Made by a program: the position numbers and the translations under genes
Assembly (NCBI GenBank): GCA_031262785.1
Contig: JAISHB010000127.1
Location: forward strand, 1 to 64,000
Reading direction: 5' to 3'
Source of the DNA: Prevotellaceae bacterium
Lineage (GTDB): Bacteria; Bacteroidota; Bacteroidia; Bacteroidales; Bacteroidaceae
DNA: 64,000 bases
Notes under the pieces: model-generated
Databases searched by the model: none
What the model saw: only the letters and a program-made list of their open reading frames with translations
What the model was told of the DNA's origin: nothing
In this document: piece after piece, positions 58,414 to 64,000 of the stretch
Layout: every line of letters begins with the position of its first letter
Position numbering within the stretch: the stretch's first letter is position 1

Positions 58414-60990
58414 CTACTGGATACGTAGCGAAAGTGTTTGTCCCTCTGCCGCCGAGCTTCCGCCCACCAGCAGCGTGTAATTTCCCGGGGTGAGGGTGAC
58501 GCTGTTGGTGGCTTCGTTCCACCACTCCAGCTCCTTCTCCCCCAACGGGAAGAGCACGTTCACACTCTCTCCTGCCGGCACGGAAACGCGACGGAAGGCG
58601 CGGAGGGTTTTGACAGGTCCCCCGGCATCGCCTTCTTTGCGCAAGTAGAGTTGCACCACCTCGTCGCCCTCGCGCAGGCTGTTATTGGTCAGGGGAACGG
58701 TCAACGTAAGCTGTCCTCCGGCGCTGAACCGATCGGCGCTTAGCGTAGGAGTGCCGTAGACGAAGTTGCTGTAACTCAATCCGTGCCCGAAAGCAAAGAG
58801 AGGCGTCTGGGCGAGATACCGGTAGGTGCGTCCCTTCATGTCGTAGTTTTCAAAGTCGGGCAGTTGGCTCACGTTGCGGTAGAAGGTAACGGGCAGGCGA
58901 CCGGCCGGATTGTATTTGCCCAGCAAGACATCGGCCACGGCCGTGCCGCCGGCTTGTCCGGGATACCAGGCTTGCACAATGGCCTCGCACCGCTCACTTT
59001 CGGGAACCAGTCCGATGGGCGAACCCGAGCAATTAACCAGCACGATGCGTTTACCGGCGCGATGCAGCGCCGCAATGAGTTCGCGCTGCACGGCAGGCAG
59101 CTCGATATCGGTGCGATCGCCCCGTTTGAAGCCGGGTAGGTCGACGCCCATCTCTTCACCCTCGAGGCTGGGCGAGATACCGCCGACAAAGACTACCACG
59201 TCGGCCTCTTTGACGCGCTCTACCGAACGGCGGATGTCCACCTTTTCTTTAAAGCCGAGATCGAAGGCAAGCTGGGCGTCACTGCGCAAATACTCATATT
59301 CCAACTCCACTTCGTAGGCCTCTCCGGCCTTGGCTTTGAGGGTGTAGCTCGATTTGCGGGCGCCGTGTCCGTTGCGGAAGCTTTTCACCTCTTGGCCGTC
59401 GATACGCAGGCGGCCGCTACCGTAGGTATAGAGTTCGAAGACCACCTCGCCCGAACGGTTGGGCGTAAACGTGCTGTGATAGGTTGCCGAGAAATTGGTG
59501 AGGTTGACCCCCGGGGCAAACACCGTGGCACCCGACGTGCAGAACTGGAAGGGGGTGGCAATCTGTGCCACGGCCACCGGTTCACCCTCGCGCTTGGTGT
59601 TGTTCCAGTAACGGGCACTAAAGCCGGCTCCTTGCGGGGTTTTACACTGCGAAAAAGCACTCCGGATGAGCGAACGCTCCACCCACGGACATCCCTGCTC
59701 GTAAATCACCTTGTCGGCGCCCAATGCCGCTTGGATACCCTGCAAAATGGTGACGGTATGCGGGGGCATGCCGTTGTAATTGCCCCATTGCATCACCGAA
59801 TCGTTGGCATTGGGTCCCATCACGGCCACGCGAAGGCCTTCCGGCTTAAGCGGGAGCAATTCGTTGCGATTTTGCAGCAGCACGATGGAACGACGCGCCA
59901 TATCGAGCGCCAGCGAATCGTGCGGGGCCGAACCCACCACCGAAAAAGGTATTTTCGACCACGAAACCTCGTCCAGCTTATCCATCTCGCCCAGTGCAAA
60001 GCGCGCTTTGAGCAATCGCTTGACCGAACGGTCTATTTCCGCTTCGGGAATCAGCCCTTTTTGCACGCTTTCGACCAGTGCCTTGTAGCTGGAGCCACAA
60101 TCCAGGTCGGTGCCGCTGTGTACGGCGGCGGCCGAGGCGGAGGCGGCATCGGCGTGGGTGTGATGCCCGTGGTCGTTATAGAAATCGGCTATGGCGCCGC
60201 AGTCGGCCACCACAATGCCGTCGAATCCCCATTCCTCGCGCAAAATATGGGTGAGCAACCGGTTGCTTCCGCAGCAAGGATCGCCCTCGAAGCGGTTGTA
60301 GGCGCACATCACCTCCTGCACGCGGGCTTCCTTGACCAACGCCTCGAAAGCCGGCAGGTAGGTTTCATACAGGTCGCGCGCAGGGATATTCTCGGCGTTA
60401 TATTCGTGTCGGTTCCATTCGGGGCCGCTGTGCACGGCAAAATGTTTGGCGCAGGCGTGTAATTTGTCATAGTCGCCTTCCGGCCCTTGCAATCCTTTGA
60501 CCACTTCCACTCCCATACGCGCTGTCAGGAAGGGGTCTTCGCCATAGGTCTCGATGCCTCTTCCCCAACGCGGATCGCGGTAGATATTGATGGTGGGCGT
60601 CCAAAAGGTAAGACCCTGATAGCGCTGACGCTCCCCCTTGGAAGCATAGAACGTGTGCTTGGCGCGAGCTTCGTCGGAGACGGCCTCAAAAACACGACGC
60701 ACGGCGGTGGTATCGAAAGAGGCAGCCATGCCGATGGGTTGGGGGAAGACGGTGGCCAAACCCGCACGCGCCACGCCGTGGAGGGCTTCATTCCACCAAT
60801 TATAAGACTGAATACCCAAACGCTCCACCTCAGACGAAACATCTTGCATCAATTGCACCTTTTCTTCCAAGGTGAGCTGTTTGATCAGGTCATCGGCACG
60901 TTCTTCGGGCGAGAGACGGTTGTTTTTGTAGGAGGTGTTGCAAGCTGTCAGCAGCAGCAACCCCACGAGGGAGAGTTGTTTTACTTTCAT
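58414..60990 (-). CDS. Glycoside hydrolase family 3 with inserted PA14-like domain
   Basis: INIYRDPRWGRGIETYGEDPFL, GFDGIVVADCGAI, FGHGLSYSNF; PA14-like insert FSARYWNNTKREGEP... Confidence 0.93.
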   Translation of the reverse strand: MKVKQLSLVGLLLLTACNTSYKNNRLSPEERADDLIKQLTLEEKVQLMQDVSSEVERLGIQSYNWWNEALHGVARAGLATVFPQPIGMAASFDTTAVRRVFEAVSDEARAKHTFYASKGERQRYQGLTFWTPTINIYRDPRWGRGIETYGEDPFLTARMGVEVVKGLQGPEGDYDKLHACAKHFAVHSGPEWNRHEYNAENIPARDLYETYLPAFEALVKEARVQEVMCAYNRFEGDPCCGSNRLLTHILREEWGFDGIVVADCGAIADFYNDHGHHTHADAASASAAAVHSGTDLDCGSSYKALVESVQKGLIPEAEIDRSVKRLLKARFALGEMDKLDEVSWSKIPFSVVGSAPHDSLALDMARRSIVLLQNRNELLPLKPEGLRVAVMGPNANDSVMQWGNYNGMPPHTVTILQGIQAALGADKVIYEQGCPWVERSLIRSAFSQCKTPQGAGFSARYWNNTKREGEPVAVAQIATPFQFCTSGATVFAPGVNLTNFSATYHSTFTPNRSGEVVFELYTYGSGRLRIDGQEVKSFRNGHGARKSSYTLKAKAGEAYEVELEYEYLRSDAQLAFDLGFKEKVDIRRSVERVKEADVVVFVGGISPSLEGEEMGVDLPGFKRGDRTDIELPAVQRELIAALHRAGKRIVLVNCSGSPIGLVPESERCEAIVQAWYPGQAGGTAVADVLLGKYNPAGRLPVTFYRNVSQLPDFENYDMKGRTYRYLAQTPLFAFGHGLSYSNFVYGTPTLSADRFSAGGQLTLTVPLTNNSLREGDEVVQLYLRKEGDAGGPVKTLRAFRRVSVPAGESVNVLFPLGEKELEWWNEATNSVTLTPGNYTLLVGGSSAAEGQTLSLRIQ

Positions 60991-61066
60991 GGTTTTAAAT
61001 GATTGTTAGTGGATGATTGCAATAATTGGGGCAAAGATACACCGATTCTTTTAACCATAAAATTTC

Positions 61067-61312
61067 TTTGTTAAAGGATTGCCTGTCTCCTTTAACAAAA
61101 TACGCTCTTTGTTAAGGGAGACAGGGGAACCTTTAACAATAAACCTTCTTTGTTAAAGGAGACAGGGGAACCTTTAACAATAAGCCTTCTTTGTTAAAGG
61201 AGACAGGGGAACCTTTAACAATAAGCCTTATTTGTTAAAGGAGACAGGGGAACCTTTGACAGTAAACCTTCTTTGTTAAAGGAGTCGGGGGAACCCTTAA
61301 CAATCCGCCCTT
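61067..61312. repeat. Array E: exact 41-bp tandem repeat, 6 units, first unit inverted
   Basis: Units start at 61067, 61108, 61149, 61190, 61231, 61272; TTTGTTAAAGGAGACAGGGGAACCTTTAACAATAAGCCTTC; inverted arms TTGTTAAAGG/CCTTTAACAA. Confidence 0.97.
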
Positions 61313-61354
61313 TTCCTTACCTTTGTGGCAGTTCAATCTTAAAAAAGCAAGCTT

Positions 61355-62728
61355 ATGTTTTCAAAAGCGACTTATCTGGAGCGCAGAGCCACGCTCAAAC
61401 AAAGAATCGGCTCGGGCGTATTGCTCTTTCTGGGCAACGACGACATGGGGCTTAACTACGAAGACAATGCCTTCCGTTACCGTCAGGATTCCTCGTTTCT
61501 CTACTATTTCGGACTCTCGCAGGCCGGATTGGCCGCCGTCATCGATGTAGACGAAGATCGTGAAATCATTTTTGGCGACGAACTCACCATCCACAGCATT
61601 ATCTGGATGGGTACGCTGCCTACGCTTCGCAACCGCAGCTTTGAGGCCGGAATTACCGACGTACGCCCCGCCAAAGAGCTGGCCGACTATCTTACGGGCG
61701 TGGTTCGTCGCGGTCAGTCGATACACTACCTTCCGCCCTATCGTCCCGAGCATCACATCAAGCTGTGGCGCTATCTGGGGCTTCCACCCGATCACCAGGA
61801 AGGTTCCATCCCCTTCATCCGCGCCATCGTCAGCCAACGCAACTATAAGAGCGAAGAAGAGGTTGCCGAAATCGAACGCGCCTGCAATGTAACGGCCGAT
61901 ATGCACATTCGCGCCATGGAAGTGCTTCGTCCGGGCATGTATGAGTATGAGGTGGTGGCCGCCATGAATTATGTGGCCGAGTCGAACAATTGTCAGCTCT
62001 CATTTCCCACCATTGCCACCATCAACGGGCAAACGCTGCATAATCACTACCACGGCAACCGGGTAAAGTCGGGCGACCTCTTCCTCATTGACGCGGGCGC
62101 CGAAGTGGAATCGGGTTATGCCGGCGACATGTCTTCGACCTTCCCCGCCGACAAACAATTCACCGACCGGCAGCGTGCCGTCTACGAAATTCAGAATGCC
62201 ATGCACCTGGAATCGGTTAAGGCCTTGCGTCCGGGCATCCCCTACATGCAAGTGTATGATTTATCGGCGAAAGTGATGGTGGAAGGCCTCCAAACACTCG
62301 GTTTGATGAAAGGCGACGCCGAAGAGGCCGTGCATGAAGGTGCCCACGCCCTTTTTTACCCGCACGGCCTGGGACACATGATGGGATTGGACGTACACGA
62401 CATGGAAAACCTCGGCGAGCAGTGGGTGGGCTACAACGGCCAACCCAAAAGCACGCAATTCGGACGCCGTTCGCAACGCTTGGCCGTTCCGCTCGAGCCG
62501 GGCTTTGTCCACACCGTGGAGCCGGGTATCTACTTCATCCCCGAACTCATCGACCTGTGGAAAGCCGAAAAACGTCACGCCTCGTTTATCAATTATGAAA
62601 AGGTGGAAGCCTACCGCGGCTTCGGCGGCATCCGCAACGAAGAAGATTACCTGATCACCCCCACCGGTGCCCGTCGCTTAGGAAAAAAGATACCGCTGAC
62701 GCCCCAAGAGGTAGAGGCACTGCGCTAA
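61355..62728 (+). CDS. pepP: Aminopeptidase P family protein (Xaa-Pro aminopeptidase)
   Basis: LFLIDAGAEVESGYAGDMSSTFP, GLGHMMGLDVHDMENLG, HTVEPGIYFIP. Confidence 0.95.
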   Translation: MFSKATYLERRATLKQRIGSGVLLFLGNDDMGLNYEDNAFRYRQDSSFLYYFGLSQAGLAAVIDVDEDREIIFGDELTIHSIIWMGTLPTLRNRSFEAGITDVRPAKELADYLTGVVRRGQSIHYLPPYRPEHHIKLWRYLGLPPDHQEGSIPFIRAIVSQRNYKSEEEVAEIERACNVTADMHIRAMEVLRPGMYEYEVVAAMNYVAESNNCQLSFPTIATINGQTLHNHYHGNRVKSGDLFLIDAGAEVESGYAGDMSSTFPADKQFTDRQRAVYEIQNAMHLESVKALRPGIPYMQVYDLSAKVMVEGLQTLGLMKGDAEEAVHEGAHALFYPHGLGHMMGLDVHDMENLGEQWVGYNGQPKSTQFGRRSQRLAVPLEPGFVHTVEPGIYFIPELIDLWKAEKRHASFINYEKVEAYRGFGGIRNEEDYLITPTGARRLGKKIPLTPQEVEALR

Positions 62729-62747
62729 CCGCGCCGGAGGCAAGGCC

Positions 62748-63197
62748 TCACTCCGTTTTGGGCAGTTTTTTGCGTCGCAGGTCGCGCCCCTCATAGGCGC
62801 AGATGGCATCGATCCACTCTCCGGTGAGCGGCTTTGCCTCGTGGCTATCCAAATCGAAGGCCACCATCACCGAGCGGCAAATACATTTCACCTCCCCCGT
62901 GCGCGTATCAATCACCCGCTGGAGGAGGTGAAAACTTTTAGTCCCGATCTCGGTCACCGCCGTTTGCACGGCGATGGCATCGGAGCTGTATATCTGAGCC
63001 AGAAAATCCACCTCGATGTGAACCACTACGATGCCGTCGTGCTCCCAGTCGACGTGGGGGCAAACCGTGGCGAAATAGTCGGTTTTGCCCAAGTCGTAGA
63101 ACGAGAAGTAGACGGTGTTATTCACGTGGCCGAATTTGTCCACGTCGTTGAAACGCAACTGAATGGGTTGGGTGTGATGAAACTTTGTTTCTTCCAT
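62748..63197 (-). CDS. Acyl-CoA thioesterase (4-hydroxybenzoyl-CoA thioesterase-like hotdog)
   Basis: IQLRFNDVDKFGHVNNTVYFSFYDLGKTDYF; start placed at MEETKF (63197). Confidence 0.88.
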   Translation of the reverse strand: MEETKFHHTQPIQLRFNDVDKFGHVNNTVYFSFYDLGKTDYFATVCPHVDWEHDGIVVVHIEVDFLAQIYSSDAIAVQTAVTEIGTKSFHLLQRVIDTRTGEVKCICRSVMVAFDLDSHEAKPLTGEWIDAICAYEGRDLRRKKLPKTE

Positions 63198-63301
63198 GAG
63201 TGTATCCTTTTGCAACTTAACCTGTTTTGGCGTGCAAAAGTAGCATATTCTGTAGAAAAGTGGGATTTCTTGCGTACTTTTGTGCCAAATAAACAGCATC
63301 T

Positions 63302-64000
63302 ATGCGAATCCTCTCTTTCTGTATGATGGCACTCTTGTTGACCGCCTGCCACACGCGACGCCCCGCAACCCCCGCCGAACTAACCATGCTCGTGGGCACC
63401 TACACCAGCGGCGAAAGCCGCGGCATCTACTCCTTTCGTTTCAACCAGGAAACCGGCGCGTCCGCGCCGTTGGCCACCACCGACGTATCCAATCCCTCCT
63501 ACCTCACCGTTTCGGCCGACAAACGCTTTGTCTATGCCGTCAGTGAAGAGTCCGACACCACCTCGGCACTCAACGCCTTCGCGTTGGATGCCGCCACGGG
63601 CAAGCTGCGCCTGCTCAACCGCCGCCCCACCTATTCGGCCGCTCCCTGCTACGTCTCGACCAACGGGCGGGAAGTGTTGACCGCCAACTACGGCGGAGGC
63701 ACCATGGCGGTCTTCCCGTTGAACGCCGACGGAAGCATCGGCCCGGTCGACACGCTCTTCGAGGGGAGCACCGGCGGAACAGATTCTGTTCGACAGGCCA
63801 CGCCCCACATCCATTGCGCCCTCTACTCGCCCGACGGGAAGTATATCTTCGCCACCGACTTCAGCGCCGACCGCATCCTGCGCTTCGCCGTTCATCCCAA
63901 GAACTGCGTGCCCTTCCGCTCGGAAGAGACCTTTTCCGTGGCGCCCGGCTCCGGTCCGCGCCACCTTACCTTTAGCGCCGACGGCGCCTTCGCCTATCTG
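63302..64000 (+). CDS. Lactonase family protein (6-phosphogluconolactonase-like beta-propeller lipoprotein), C-terminus beyond window edge
   Basis: MRILSFCMMALLLTACHT lipobox; LVGTYTSGESRGIYSFRFNQETG; NPSYLTVSADKRFVYAVSE; PHIHCALYSPDGKYIFATDFSADRI; open to window end. Confidence 0.88.
   Translation, partial: MRILSFCMMALLLTACHTRRPATPAELTMLVGTYTSGESRGIYSFRFNQETGASAPLATTDVSNPSYLTVSADKRFVYAVSEESDTTSALNAFALDAATGKLRLLNRRPTYSAAPCYVSTNGREVLTANYGGGTMAVFPLNADGSIGPVDTLFEGSTGGTDSVRQATPHIHCALYSPDGKYIFATDFSADRILRFAVHPKNCVPFRSEETFSVAPGSGPRHLTFSADGAFAYL

Noticed and set aside
61067-61312. Possible CRISPR array (regular repeats)
   Set aside because: The whole 41-bp unit repeats and there are no unique spacers; no cas genes in the window. 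The same reasoning applies to arrays A, B, C and D.
1-64000. tRNA, rRNA and IS elements
   Set aside because: Read for CCA-adjacent TPsiC-like motifs, rRNA-like blocks and transposase signatures; none were convincing. tRNAscan-SE and ISfinder would be needed to exclude them fully.

Overview
The window looks like a Bacteroidales (Bacteroidota) chromosome. I infer this from TAnnTTTG-type -7 boxes, DUF4906-like fimbrial lipoproteins, HydF, and gene order such as hemD-rnpA-yidD-tatD-tyrS and phoH-purC-ubiE-aroE. I found no tRNA, rRNA, CRISPR array or IS element. Most of the window is housekeeping genes. Accessory content: a stand-alone PtuA/PtuB-like (Septu-type) defence pair at 35-37 kb; a single-chain nuclease/methylase/specificity R-M protein at 43-47 kb; a four-carbon sugar-acid catabolic operon at 12.5-18.3 kb; two tandem giant fimbrillin-like lipoproteins with glutamine-amidotransferase-like C-termini at 18.5-23.9 kb; and orphan GH2, GH3 and GH140 enzymes. 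The most unusual signal is non-coding. Five separate intergenic regions (12.2, 23.9, 31.8, 50.3 and 61.1 kb) each hold a tandem array with a 41-42 bp period. The sequences differ between loci, but most units are built around a short inverted repeat, and one unit in the 61 kb array is inverted about its own dyad. Two arrays fill the gap between divergent promoters. Two small-RNA candidates with intrinsic terminators were also seen. All calls come from reading the sequence; no database search was run.
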